This document shows positions 8,751 to 17,749 of a stretch of DNA of 64,000 nucleotides, one piece after another. A program made the position numbers and the translations under genes. Origin of the DNA: Aerococcus urinaeequi (GTDB lineage: Bacteria; Bacillota; Bacilli; Lactobacillales; Aerococcaceae). Location: positions 1,612,001 to 1,676,000 of the forward strand of contig NZ_CP014162.1 in the NCBI RefSeq assembly GCF_001543205.1, in the 5' to 3' direction. How positions within the stretch are numbered: position 1 is the stretch's first letter; each line of letters opens with the position of its first letter. Under the pieces are notes generated by a model, which was not told the DNA's origin, did not search any database, and saw only the letters and a list, made by a program, of their open reading frames with translations.

Positions 8751-11174
8751 GTGGCAAGAAAAAAGAAAAGACGGACTAAGAAACAACAAGAGCTATTCCG
8801 CATGCAATTATTTTCTGGGATTTCATTATTTTTCGCCATTATCGGTGTGCTAGAACTTGGTGCATTGGGCCGATTATTCATGCATCTGATGGAATTTTTT
8901 GTTGGGGGACTAGCCGTTCCTGTATTTATTATTGAAATTATCTTCACAGGATGGGTGCTTGTGACAGGGCATGGCCCATTAGTTTTAGGTAGAATTATGA
9001 ACACGGTGATTTGGGCAGTACCTATCCTAGCCATATTAATGCATGCTTGGGATTATTTAGCCATCGCCTTATCCAGCGATACATCTGTATTAGTGGTGAC
9101 TTGGCAACGGGCTATCGCCAATTTTACCGCTGAAGGTGCCGGTCAACCATTAGGTGGTGGGCTTTTAGGTGGTTTATTATATACCTTTACCTTCTACACA
9201 GTAAGTCAGTTGGGAACCTATATTTTTGTGGGCATCGCCTTAATGATTCTATTGTGCTACCTGTTCAGTATTACCTGGTTAGATTTAATCGAAGGGCTTC
9301 AGTCCATTACCAGTGTGGTGTTTAATTGGTTAAGTGAATTCTGGGATACAACGAAACAACAATTTTCAAGTTACCGTGAGGACCGGGAAAAATATAAGGC
9401 AGACCAATCTAAACAAAAAGCTAGCCGAAGTAAAGCTACTAAAAAAAGCAAGCAGTCTGGTGAAGATCAAGATAGTTCGGAAAACAACAACCGCATTAAA
9501 CCAAAACAAGTGGATACAGACGACGAAGATGTAGTCATTGTTGGGCCAAGCGCCAGTGCGAGTAAAGGCAACCATCCAGCTGAAATCGAACAAACTTCTC
9601 TTGAAATTGGCACGCAAGCTGATGAATTCCCCAAGGCTGAACAAGCAAAGACGCAAGTTAGTCCAACCACTGATGACCAAGATGTCGATACTGAACCAGA
9701 TGACGGTAAAGATATTGTCATGGATATGGCTGCAGAGCCAGAAAATCCAGAGTACAAATTACCACCAGCCAACTTGTTGACGCCAATTAAAGCGACAGAC
9801 CAAAGTGGTGAATACTCTGTCATTAAAGAAAATGTCCGTAAACTTGAAGCGACTTTCAAGAGCTTTAATGTGGATGCCAAAGTCACTAAGGCTAACTTGG
9901 GACCAGCTGTAACAAAATATGAAATTCAGCCAGCGATTGGGGTAAAAGTAAGTAAGATTGTTGGTTTAGCCGACGATATCGCCTTATCACTAGCTGCTAA
10001 AGATATCCGGATCGAGGCGCCGATTCCAGGTAAATCCTTTATCGGGATTGAAGTGCCCAATCAAGATGTATCCTTAGTTTCCTTCCGTGATTCTTTTGAG
10101 CATCAACTGCAATCGGGAAAAGTCTTGGAAGTCCCATTAGGAAAAGATATTTCAGGCAATATTCGTTCAGCAGACTTGACCAAGATGCCCCATCTATTGG
10201 TTGCTGGGTCTACAGGATCTGGTAAATCAGTCGCTATCAACGGGATTATCGTATCCATTTTGATGAAGGCCAAGCCAAATGAAGTCAAATTGATGATGAT
10301 CGACCCTAAAAAAGTGGAACTATCGATATATAACGGTATTCCACACTTGTTAACACCAGTTGTAACCAATCCAAGAAAAGCAGCTCAAGCCTTACAAAAA
10401 GTCGTTCAAGAAATGGAACGTCGCTATGAATTGTTTGCTGCTTCGGGCCAACGGAATATTGACGGTTACAATGACTTCGTTCATGAAGAAAACCTTAATG
10501 AAGGTACTGCGCATCCGACCCTACCTTATATCGTTGTGATTGTAGATGAGTTAGCCGACTTGATGATGGTCGCTTCTAAAGAAGTTGAGGCCGCAATTAC
10601 CCGGCTAGCACAAATGGCACGTGCAGCTGGTATCCATATGATCCTAGCGACACAAAGGCCATCTGTTGACGTTATTACAGGGATTATCAAGGCCAATGTA
10701 CCGTCAAGAATCGCCTTTGCCGTATCTTCAGGAACTGACTCAAGAACCATTATCGACCAAAACGGTGCCGAAAAACTATTGGGTCGAGGAGATATGCTCT
10801 ACCTACCTATGGGCGAGTCGAAACCAATTCGTGTCCAAGGGGCCTTTATCACAGATGACGAAGTGGAACATGTTGTCTCATTTGTAAAAGAACAACAAGA
10901 GCCAAATTATGTCGAATCTATGATGCCAACTGAGACTAAAGAATCAGCGCCAGGCGAAGATTTAGATGAAATGTGGGATACTGTCCTTGAATTTGTTAAA
11001 ACCCGTGAAACCGTCTCGATTTCAATGTTACAACGTCAATTTAGAGTTGGTTACAACCGTGCAGCTCGTCTAGTAGATGACATGGAACAACGCGGAATTG
11101 TCGGCCCACAAGAAGGGTCTAAACCGCGTACAGTTAACATCTTCCAAGAAAACGGCGATAAATCAACCGAGTAG
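8751..11174 (+). CDS. ftsK: DNA translocase FtsK/SpoIIIE
   Basis: 807-residue septal DNA pump that moves chromosome termini through the closing division septum. The N-terminal ~180 residues form about four to five membrane helices. A charged low-complexity linker follows (about 200-335; [10 protein letters not shown], then acidic stretches). The motor holds Walker [13 protein letters not shown] (about 484-495) and Walker [15 protein letters not shown] (about 593-606). The C-terminal gamma winged helix reads [20 protein letters not shown] and ends [12 protein letters not shown], which is typical and recognises orienting sequences such as SRS/KOPS. The start is GTG at 8751 behind GAGGAGGG. Length and all domains match the family. 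Confidence 0.96.
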   Translation: MARKKKRRTKKQQELFRMQLFSGISLFFAIIGVLELGALGRLFMHLMEFFVGGLAVPVFIIEIIFTGWVLVTGHGPLVLGRIMNTVIWAVPILAILMHAWDYLAIALSSDTSVLVVTWQRAIANFTAEGAGQPLGGGLLGGLLYTFTFYTVSQLGTYIFVGIALMILLCYLFSITWLDLIEGLQSITSVVFNWLSEFWDTTKQQFSSYREDREKYKADQSKQKASRSKATKKSKQSGEDQDSSENNNRIKPKQVDTDDEDVVIVGPSASASKGNHPAEIEQTSLEIGTQADEFPKAEQAKTQVSPTTDDQDVDTEPDDGKDIVMDMAAEPENPEYKLPPANLLTPIKATDQSGEYSVIKENVRKLEATFKSFNVDAKVTKANLGPAVTKYEIQPAIGVKVSKIVGLADDIALSLAAKDIRIEAPIPGKSFIGIEVPNQDVSLVSFRDSFEHQLQSGKVLEVPLGKDISGNIRSADLTKMPHLLVAGSTGSGKSVAINGIIVSILMKAKPNEVKLMMIDPKKVELSIYNGIPHLLTPVVTNPRKAAQALQKVVQEMERRYELFAASGQRNIDGYNDFVHEENLNEGTAHPTLPYIVVIVDELADLMMVASKEVEAAITRLAQMARAAGIHMILATQRPSVDVITGIIKANVPSRIAFAVSSGTDSRTIIDQNGAEKLLGRGDMLYLPMGESKPIRVQGAFITDDEVEHVVSFVKEQQEPNYVESMMPTETKESAPGEDLDEMWDTVLEFVKTRETVSISMLQRQFRVGYNRAARLVDDMEQRGIVGPQEGSKPRTVNIFQENGDKSTE

Positions 11175-11201
11175 GTTATGTAATAGGCCGATACACACAT
11201 T

Positions 11202-11230
11202 TTCCAAGTCAAAAAATGCTATACTATAAT
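11202..11230 (+). promoter_or_regulatory. pgsA promoter
   Basis: TATAAT at 11225-11230, with a weak TTCCAA-like -35 about 17 bases upstream. The -10 match is perfect and the -35 poor. Confidence 0.5.
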
Positions 11231-11263
11231 TAACATAGCAGACAGTCAACTAGGAGGGATTAT

Positions 11264-11842
11264 TTGAATTTACCAAATAAATTAACCATCATTCGGATGA
11301 TCATGATTCCAATCTTCATGATTTTCGTATCTATCCCAGCAAGTGGAGATGGTACACAAGTACTCGGCAGTCATTGGTACTGGCAATATGTGGTGGCAGC
11401 CATCATTTTCGCAGTCGCATCATTCACCGACTGGCTAGACGGTTACATCGCACGTCGCGACAACCTTGTCACTAATTTCGGTAAATTTGCCGACCCATTA
11501 GCCGACAAGATGCTCGTTGCAACAGCCTTTATCGCCTTAGTTGGTATCGATTTAGCACCAGCATGGTTAGTTTCAATCATTATCATGCGCGAATTAGCTG
11601 TCACCGGACTCCGCCTATTACTAGTGGAAAAAGGGACAGTCATGGCGGCTGGGAGTGCTGGGAAATTGAAAACATTCACCCAGATGCTATCCATTATCTT
11701 CTTGTTACTCGGGGATTTCCCCTTAGGATTCTTGCCATTTTCAATCGGGCAAATCCTACTATATCTTGCATTAGTCTTTACCATCTATTCAGGTGTAGAC
11801 TACTTCGTTAAAAATATTTCCGTCTTTTCAGACGGACTATAA
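11264..11842 (+). CDS. pgsA: CDP-diacylglycerol--glycerol-3-phosphate 3-phosphatidyltransferase
   Basis: 192-residue integral membrane enzyme that makes phosphatidylglycerophosphate from CDP-diacylglycerol and glycerol 3-phosphate, the committed step to phosphatidylglycerol. The CDP-alcohol phosphotransferase motif is complete: DWLDGYIARR, then NFGKFADPLADKML, giving the DGxxAR-G-D-D metal site. The N terminus NLPNKLTIIRMIMIP is typical, and about five to six membrane helices are visible. The start is TTG at 11264 behind AGGAGGG. pgsA-cinA-recA order is common in Firmicutes, though a terminator separates pgsA from cinA here. Confidence 0.95.
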   Translation: MNLPNKLTIIRMIMIPIFMIFVSIPASGDGTQVLGSHWYWQYVVAAIIFAVASFTDWLDGYIARRDNLVTNFGKFADPLADKMLVATAFIALVGIDLAPAWLVSIIIMRELAVTGLRLLLVEKGTVMAAGSAGKLKTFTQMLSIIFLLLGDFPLGFLPFSIGQILLYLALVFTIYSGVDYFVKNISVFSDGL

Positions 11843-11854
11843 ACACAATTTTTA

Positions 11855-11884
11855 AGGGCTTCGGTTTTTACCGGGCTCTTTTTT
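11855..11884 (+). terminator. Terminator after pgsA
   Basis: AGGGCTTCGGT pairs with ACCGGGCTCTT around TTTT; several pairs are G-U, but the stem is continuous over 11 bp. A T run follows. Confidence 0.65.
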
Positions 11885-11956
11885 GTTCTATAATATACAA
11901 GAATCACTATGCGCAAACGCATAAATAAAACGTATATACTAATAGGTGGGAAAAGA

Positions 11957-13183
11957 ATGAAAGTAGACATTATAGCTGTCGGAACAGAATTATTAATGGG
12001 ACAAATCGCGAATACAAATGCGCAATTTATTGCACGAAAATTGAATGAATTAGGCTTTGACCATTACGTACAAACGGTCATTGGCGATAACCCTGAACGG
12101 TTAAAGAAGGTGACCGCTCAGGCTGAACAAAGGTCGGATATCATCATTTATACAGGTGGTTTAGGACCTACTCGAGATGATTTAACCAAACAAACTATTT
12201 CAGCTTACTTAAATCAACCACTCATTCACGATGAAGTGGGGATGGAAACCATCAAAGCAACTTTTAAAGGCAGAATCATGACTGAAAACAATCTGGCTAT
12301 GGGGCTGACTTTTCAAGCAGGGCATACTTTCCCCAATGATGTAGGGCAAGCGCTTGGTACAGCGATTGAACATGATAACCATACCTATATTCTATTGCCA
12401 GGACCACCATCTGAAATGAAGCATATGTTCAACCATTATGTAGCTGATTATTTACTAGACCAATACCAAAATGACATGGTACTAACATCTAAATACCTGC
12501 ACTATTTTGGTATCGGTGAATCGCAATTAGCTGACACTATTGATGACTTGATTATGAGTCAAGAAAATCCAACAGTAGCCATTTACTTTGGAAATTTCAT
12601 GGTAACAGTTAGACTAACTGCAGCTGGTAAAAATGAAGCAGAAACCAAGCCTTTATTAGAAGACCTGGCTACAGCTATCAACGCTCGGTTAGCTGACTAT
12701 TATGTAGGCGAAGGAGAAAACTTAGGCATCAATGAAGTATTGGTAGAGAAATTGACAGACCGTGAGCAGACTATTGCTTTCGCTGAAAGTTTCACTGGTG
12801 GACTGGCAGCTAAAAAAGTTGTCGATGTCCCAGGGTCTTCAAAAGTCTTACACGGATCAGCCGTCACTTATACAGAAACAGCCAAAGCCAATGTGTTAAA
12901 TGTCCAACCGCAAACACTGGAAACTTATGGCATGGTGAGTGCTGAAACAGCGACTGAAATGGCGGAAAACGTACGAGATCTATATCAATCTGACTTTGGA
13001 GTATCCTTTACAGGTGTCGCTGGACCGGATGCCATGGAAGGAAAAGAAGCGGGGACTGTCTATATTGGTATCTCCCAAGCAGGCCAAGAAACTAAAGTTT
13101 TAACACCAACATTAAGAGGTAGTCGTCAAAATATTCAATATCGTTCAGTCTATTCAGCTTACTTTGATATTATTAAAAATTAA
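11957..13183 (+). CDS. cinA: CinA-like protein (competence-damage inducible; MoCF-like and PncC-like domains)
   Basis: 408-residue cytoplasmic protein. The N-terminal domain (about 1-170) is MoaB/MogA-like and begins VDIIAVGTELLMGQIANTNA, with the GGLGPTRDDLTK loop. The C-terminal domain (about 255-405) is PncC-like and in some bacteria deamidates nicotinamide mononucleotide. The PncC signature reads AESFTGGLAAK, where most homologues have AESCTGG, so a Cys-to-Phe change is visible. The Ser and GG are retained. GSSKVLHGSAVTYTETAK follows as expected. An upstream in-frame start at 11909 is unlikely, because GGTGGG lies just before ATG 11957. The gene precedes recA, as in streptococci, where cinA-recA are competence-coinduced. 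Confidence 0.92.
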   Translation: MKVDIIAVGTELLMGQIANTNAQFIARKLNELGFDHYVQTVIGDNPERLKKVTAQAEQRSDIIIYTGGLGPTRDDLTKQTISAYLNQPLIHDEVGMETIKATFKGRIMTENNLAMGLTFQAGHTFPNDVGQALGTAIEHDNHTYILLPGPPSEMKHMFNHYVADYLLDQYQNDMVLTSKYLHYFGIGESQLADTIDDLIMSQENPTVAIYFGNFMVTVRLTAAGKNEAETKPLLEDLATAINARLADYYVGEGENLGINEVLVEKLTDREQTIAFAESFTGGLAAKKVVDVPGSSKVLHGSAVTYTETAKANVLNVQPQTLETYGMVSAETATEMAENVRDLYQSDFGVSFTGVAGPDAMEGKEAGTVYIGISQAGQETKVLTPTLRGSRQNIQYRSVYSAYFDIIKN

Positions 13184-13185
13184 TA

Positions 13186-13197
13186 GAACATTCGTTC
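13186..13197. promoter_or_regulatory. LexA/DinR-type SOS box upstream of recA
   Basis: GAACATTCGTTC is an exact match to the Gram-positive SOS core GAAC-N4-GTTC. It begins two bases after the cinA stop and lies just before the recA promoter. LexA binding here would explain damage-inducible recA. The sequence match is direct; the regulation is inferred from the B. subtilis family consensus. Confidence 0.78.
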
Positions 13198-13206
13198 GCT
13201 TTTCTC

Positions 13207-13235
13207 TTGCTTATTCAGCAAAAGAATTATAAAAT
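13207..13235 (+). promoter_or_regulatory. recA promoter
   Basis: TTGCTT (13207-13212), a 17-base spacer and TAAAAT (13230-13235). It is immediately downstream of the SOS box and about 36 bases before the recA start. Confidence 0.65.
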
Positions 13236-13271
13236 AAAAGAAACGCAGGAGAACATTAGGAGGATTTACGC

Positions 13272-14363
13272 ATGACTATGGATAAAAACGATAGCAACCG
13301 TCAAAAAGCATTAGACGATGCAATGAAAAAAATTGAGCGTAACTTTGGTAAAGGCTCAGTCATGAAAATGGGTGAACGCGGAGATACTAGAATCTCTACT
13401 GTTCCAACAGGTTCATTAACATTGGATATTTCTTTAGGAGTTGGTGGCTACCCACGCGGTCGTATTATTGAAGTCTACGGACCAGAATCATCTGGTAAAA
13501 CGACTGTTTCATTACATGCAATTGCGGAAGTACAAAAACGTGGTGGTATTGCAGCCTTTATCGATGCTGAGAATGCGCTAGATCCTGAATATGCAGCTAA
13601 ACTAGGTGTAAACGTTGATGAGTTACTACTTTCTCAACCAGACACTGGTGAACAGGGTTTGGAGATTGCTGACGCTTTAGTATCTTCAGGTGCCATTGAT
13701 ATCATCGTTGTCGATTCAGTTGCAGCCTTAGTACCACGTGCCGAAATTGAAGGTGAAATGGGTGACTCTCATATCGGTCTTCAAGCCCGGTTAATGTCTC
13801 AAGCATTACGTAAATTATCAGGCACCATCAACAAAACGAAAACAATCGCCATCTTTATCAACCAAATTCGTGAAAAAGTTGGGGTAATGTTCGGTAGTCC
13901 TGAAACAACACCAGGCGGTAGAGCCTTGAAATTCTACTCTACTGTGCGTTTAGAAGTACGTCGTGGTGAACAAATTAAAGAGAGCGGGAGCGCAATCGGT
14001 AACCGTACTAAAATTAAGATTGTTAAAAACAAGGTAGCACCACCATTCAAAGTGGCAGAAGTTGACATCATGTATGGGGAAGGGATTTCTCAAGAGGGTG
14101 AACTAGTTGACTTGGCAGCTGAATTAGACATCATTAACAAGTCCGGTTCTTGGTATTCATATGGTGAAGACCGTATCGGTCAAGGTCGTGAGAATGCAAA
14201 ACAATTCTTACGCGAAAATCCAGAAATTCGTGAAACCATTGATGGACAAGTTCGTCAACACTTCGGTTTTGGCCAAAATGGTAAATTAAGCGAAGAAGAA
14301 CTAGCAGCCTTAGAAGCAAATGATGAAGCACAAGTGGAATTATTGGAAGAAGAAACAGAATAA
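13272..14363 (+). CDS. recA: Recombinase RecA
   Basis: 363-residue cytoplasmic ATPase. It forms filaments on single-stranded DNA, catalyses strand exchange and triggers LexA self-cleavage. Walker A is GPESSGKTT, Walker [14 protein letters not shown]1/L2 regions include [18 protein letters not shown] and [17 protein letters not shown]. The C-terminal tail is acidic (ends LLEEETE), as in most RecAs. AGGAGGATT sits upstream of ATG 13272. A second ATG six bases later is less well spaced. Its own promoter and SOS box lie in the gap after cinA, and a strong terminator follows. Confidence 0.98.
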   Translation: MTMDKNDSNRQKALDDAMKKIERNFGKGSVMKMGERGDTRISTVPTGSLTLDISLGVGGYPRGRIIEVYGPESSGKTTVSLHAIAEVQKRGGIAAFIDAENALDPEYAAKLGVNVDELLLSQPDTGEQGLEIADALVSSGAIDIIVVDSVAALVPRAEIEGEMGDSHIGLQARLMSQALRKLSGTINKTKTIAIFINQIREKVGVMFGSPETTPGGRALKFYSTVRLEVRRGEQIKESGSAIGNRTKIKIVKNKVAPPFKVAEVDIMYGEGISQEGELVDLAAELDIINKSGSWYSYGEDRIGQGRENAKQFLRENPEIRETIDGQVRQHFGFGQNGKLSEEELAALEANDEAQVELLEEETE

Positions 14364-14389
14364 AATTTATTTTTAAATAGATAACCACC

Positions 14390-14430
14390 ATGCCTTTCCC
14401 ATTGAATCACTATGGGAAAGGTATTTTTTT
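14390..14430 (+). terminator. Terminator after recA
   Basis: ATGCCTTTCCCAT (14390-14402) pairs with ATGGGAAAGGTAT (14412-14424), 13 bp with one G-U pair, then a run of T. Confidence 0.88.
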
Positions 14431-14476
14431 GCCATCTTTTTTGAAAAGGCTATCATGCTTTTGACTGCCGACTTGA

Positions 14477-14505
14477 TTGACATTCATTCCACTTAAATAT
14501 AAAAT
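14477..14505 (+). promoter_or_regulatory. rny promoter
   Basis: Consensus TTGACA (14477-14482), a 17-base spacer and TAAAAT (14500-14505), about 85 bases before the rny start. Confidence 0.75.
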
Positions 14506-14591
14506 GAACTTATGTGCATGTAATGCATGTTTTATAATATTTTAATATTTACGAAAAAAGAACACAATTAAATAGATACGGAGGTGAAACT

Positions 14592-16163
14592 ATGGGATTT
14601 ACTGAAATTGCCTTCGCTATCATTGCTTTAATTGTTGGTCTATTGGGTGGCGTTTATGTAGGGAAGAAGTCTTTATTACAAGAACAAGAACGTGAAAAAG
14701 ATGAAGCGCACATAACCGCACAAGGAATCATTGAAAATGCTAAACGTAGCGCAGAATCTGAGCGGAAAGAAATTATCTTAAACGCAAAAGAAGAATTGCA
14801 ACGGTATAGAAATGAAGTAGATAGTGAAGTTAGAGATCGCCGTAGTGAAGTTAAGAAACAAGAAGACCGTTTAAACCAAAAAGAAGAAAAATTGGATAGA
14901 CGGGATGCATCTATTTCTGACAAAGAAAATAAATTAAGTAATGAAGAACAATCTCTACGTGACCGTAAGAAAAAGGTTGCTGAGACTGAAAAAGCAGCAG
15001 ACGCATTAATTGAAAAACGAAATGAAGTTTTAGTTAATGTAGCAGCTATGTCTCGTGAAGATGCCAAAAACTTATTACTAAAAGAGATGGAAGATACATT
15101 AGCCCATGAGAAAGCCTTATTAATTAAGAAGGCAGAGCAAGAAGCTAATGACACGGCAGATCGAGTTGCAAAACAAATTGTACTTCAAGCTATTGAACGC
15201 TCTGGAGCGGATACAGTTACAGAATCTACAGTTACAGTTGTTCACTTACCAAATGACGATATGAAAGGTCGTATCATTGGTAAAGAAGGACGAAACATCA
15301 AGACATTAGAATCCTTAACCGGAATTGACTTGATTGTTGATGATACACCTGAAGCTGTCGTATTAAGTGGATTTGATCCGATTCGTCGTGAAATTGCAAA
15401 AATCGCTTTAGATAAATTGATTGGAGATGGACGAATCCATCCAGCCAAAATTGAAGAGGCAGTTGAAAAAGCTCGTAAACAAATGGATAGTAAAGTAAGA
15501 GAAATCGGTGAAGAAACTATCTTTGATTTAGGTATTCATTCTCTTCACCCTGACTTAGTGAAAACATTAGGTCGCTTATACTACCGAACAAGTTACGGTC
15601 AAAATGTTTTGAATCACAGTATTGAAGTTGCTAAATTAGCTGGTGTAATGGCAGCAGAACTTGGTGAAGACGTACAATTGGCTAAACGCGCTGGTCTAAT
15701 GCATGATATCGGTAAAGCCGTTGATCATGAAGTAGAAGGGTCTCACGTACAAATTGGTACGGAATTTGCTATCAAATACCAAGAACCTGAAACTGTTATT
15801 AACGCCATTGCTAGCCACCATGGTGACGTTGAAGCAACAAGTGTTATCGCTAGCTTAGTTGCCATCGCCGATGCACTTTCGTCAGCACGACCAGGGGCCC
15901 GCAGTGAATCATTAGAAAACTACATCCAACGATTACGTAGCCTTGAAGCTATTGCCAAAAATTATGACGGCGTTCATAATGCATACGCAATTCAAGCCGG
16001 ACGAGAAATCCGTGTAATGGTTAAACCAGATGAAGTAGATGATTTAAAAGCAATTGAATTAGCACATGACATTTCAAAACGCATTGAAAATGAACTGGAT
16101 TACCCAGGACAAATTAAAGTAATCGTGATACGCGAAAAACGAGCAGTTGATTACGCAAAATAG
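14592..16163 (+). CDS. rny: Ribonuclease Y
   Basis: 523-residue membrane-anchored endoribonuclease that starts decay of many mRNAs. One N-terminal transmembrane helix (about 5-24) is followed by a long charged coiled coil (about 30-200). A KH domain carries the [15 protein letters not shown] loop, and the HD domain carries [17 protein letters not shown] and the later HHGD. Metal-binding His/Asp residues are intact. The length matches B. subtilis RNase Y (520). The GGAGGTGA ribosome binding site is strong. In many Lactobacillales mutS follows rny closely; here about 12 kb of accessory genes intervene. Confidence 0.97.
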   Translation: MGFTEIAFAIIALIVGLLGGVYVGKKSLLQEQEREKDEAHITAQGIIENAKRSAESERKEIILNAKEELQRYRNEVDSEVRDRRSEVKKQEDRLNQKEEKLDRRDASISDKENKLSNEEQSLRDRKKKVAETEKAADALIEKRNEVLVNVAAMSREDAKNLLLKEMEDTLAHEKALLIKKAEQEANDTADRVAKQIVLQAIERSGADTVTESTVTVVHLPNDDMKGRIIGKEGRNIKTLESLTGIDLIVDDTPEAVVLSGFDPIRREIAKIALDKLIGDGRIHPAKIEEAVEKARKQMDSKVREIGEETIFDLGIHSLHPDLVKTLGRLYYRTSYGQNVLNHSIEVAKLAGVMAAELGEDVQLAKRAGLMHDIGKAVDHEVEGSHVQIGTEFAIKYQEPETVINAIASHHGDVEATSVIASLVAIADALSSARPGARSESLENYIQRLRSLEAIAKNYDGVHNAYAIQAGREIRVMVKPDEVDDLKAIELAHDISKRIENELDYPGQIKVIVIREKRAVDYAK

Positions 16164-16170
16164 TTTACTA

Positions 16171-16197
16171 AAGGAGCATGCAAATGCTCCTTTTTTA
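16171..16197 (+). terminator. Terminator after rny
   Basis: AAGGAGCAT (16171-16179) pairs with ATGCTCCTT (16184-16192) around GCAA, followed by TTTTTA. Confidence 0.88.
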
Positions 16198-16291
16198 GTT
16201 GGTCCATTTTTTGTATGATAAATGTGTTTTTATAAGTTAAATGATTGTAATGTAAACGGCTAATTTAGAAATTTATGAATAATAAAGAGTT

Positions 16292-16342
16292 TACTAAGGC
16301 ATCAAACTTAAGACGACAAGTTTAATGATTGATGCCTTAGTA
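16292..16342. repeat. Perfect 14-bp inverted repeat, no T-tract
   Basis: TACTAAGGCATCAA (16292-16305) and TTGATGCCTTAGTA (16329-16342) are exact reverse complements separated by 23 bases. The 23-base loop itself contains a smaller AACTT/AAGTT pairing. There is no T run on either side, so it is not a standard terminator. It may be a regulatory hairpin, protein site or the end of an ancient mobile segment; nothing distinguishes these from sequence alone. Confidence 0.6.
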
Positions 16343-16519
16343 TGGGTATGATGTCAATATTTTTATTGGTAAAATATTGAATAGCAGTAAAAATATAATA
16401 CAGATATGACAAAATACAATTATGTATTCCTTGTTAGAAGTATATGAAAATAGATGGCTTAACAAGGGGAAACTCGTATAATAAATAAGAACATTCAATA
16501 CAGAAGGTGTGAATAGATT

Positions 16520-17719
16520 ATGACAGATAGAGTAGCTGGGTTACCATATACAGCTGTGTACAAAGGATTGAATTTACTTTTAGCCCAAGATACAGATATT
16601 GTTCCTAATATTGTAGGGCATGGTGGGATTGGTAAATCGCAAATGATTCGAGATTTAGCTAAAAATAATGATTTTGCTTACTTTGAAATTACCTGTTCTT
16701 TACTGCAACCAGGTGATTTAACTATGCCGGTTCCAAAAGAAGACCATATTAAATATTATCTAAATCCACAAATTCAAGGAGCGATTACAGCAGCAGAAGC
16801 GGATCCAGACCGTAAAGTGATTCTTTTCTTGGACGAATTTAACCGACCAATTGCTATGGTGCAAGGAGAATTGATGAACTTAGTGCTACAACGTAATTTG
16901 ATGGGACAAGCTTTACCTGATAATGTGGTTATTATTACGGCTGAAAACCCTTCAAGTGATGTAGAAGGGTTCGAAAATACGTCATACGCAACCAATGCTC
17001 GTGATATGGCTATTAATGACCGGACGATGCGGATTAGAATGGGCGCTAACTTAGAAGATTGGATTAGTTCTTTTGCCAAAAAGATACAAGTTAACAATCC
17101 AAATCGTACGATGATTCATCCATTGATTACAGAATTTCTGCAAGCAGATGGTCGCCAATACTTTATTGTAATTGATGAAACGAGAGATAAGAATCCAACA
17201 CCTCGTGCATATGAACGACTATCCAACTTATTATATGCCTTTGAGGATGCGGGACATGATATTTATCATTTAGCAGATGATTATCTTGAATTCTTGATTG
17301 AGGGTATTGAAGGAAACATTGGTGATGAGGCTGGTCAAGTCTTTGTGACTTTTTTGAGACAACAACAAACTGATTTTATTAAACCAACCGAAGTTGTGCA
17401 AGCAACAGGATCTCATCTACCCGAAAGTATTTTAGATAGATATCAAGCTATGCCAATAGTACGCCGTAAACGCGTCATAGAAGATTTAACAGATTATATT
17501 GTGCATCAATCAGATTTAATTGAAGATGGCGATCTAATTAGCCGTTATACAGATATCTTTGTGGTTTCAGAGCCTGATGAAATTTATATTTTGATTAAAC
17601 GGATGCATGACGCACCGGCTGATTCAGCAATAGCACGATTTTATAAAGCTTTAAATCAAAATGATGACTTTGTTGAGAAAACCTTTGATATTACAATGGC
17701 CGTCAATGCCAATGAGTAA
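16520..17719 (+). CDS. MoxR-like AAA+ ATPase
   Basis: 399-residue cytoplasmic AAA+ protein. Walker A reads VGHGGIGKSQMIRDLAK, Walker B KVILFLDEFNR. A sensor-like VVIITAENPSS and an arginine-rich NDRTMRIRMG follow. The LTMPVPKED segment resembles the substrate loop of MoxR-type ATPases. The C-terminal ~170 residues are helical without a named domain. MoxR ATPases generally act as chaperones that remodel or activate partner proteins, commonly with a VWA protein encoded next door; that is exactly the arrangement here (30-base gap). The physiological target is unknown. It lies in a 12-kb accessory block between rny and mutS. Confidence 0.8.
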   Translation: MTDRVAGLPYTAVYKGLNLLLAQDTDIVPNIVGHGGIGKSQMIRDLAKNNDFAYFEITCSLLQPGDLTMPVPKEDHIKYYLNPQIQGAITAAEADPDRKVILFLDEFNRPIAMVQGELMNLVLQRNLMGQALPDNVVIITAENPSSDVEGFENTSYATNARDMAINDRTMRIRMGANLEDWISSFAKKIQVNNPNRTMIHPLITEFLQADGRQYFIVIDETRDKNPTPRAYERLSNLLYAFEDAGHDIYHLADDYLEFLIEGIEGNIGDEAGQVFVTFLRQQQTDFIKPTEVVQATGSHLPESILDRYQAMPIVRRKRVIEDLTDYIVHQSDLIEDGDLISRYTDIFVVSEPDEIYILIKRMHDAPADSAIARFYKALNQNDDFVEKTFDITMAVNANE

Positions 17720-17749
17720 AAGATTGTATGGAAGAAAGTAGGTGTTTAA

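Larger units (their letters stand above)
16164..16519. other. 356-base gap between rny and the MoxR-type gene
   Basis: No gene seen. It contains the rny terminator, a perfect 14-bp inverted repeat at 16292-16342 and a TATAAT box (16477-16482) that could serve the downstream ATPase gene. The rest is AT-rich. Confidence 0.6.
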
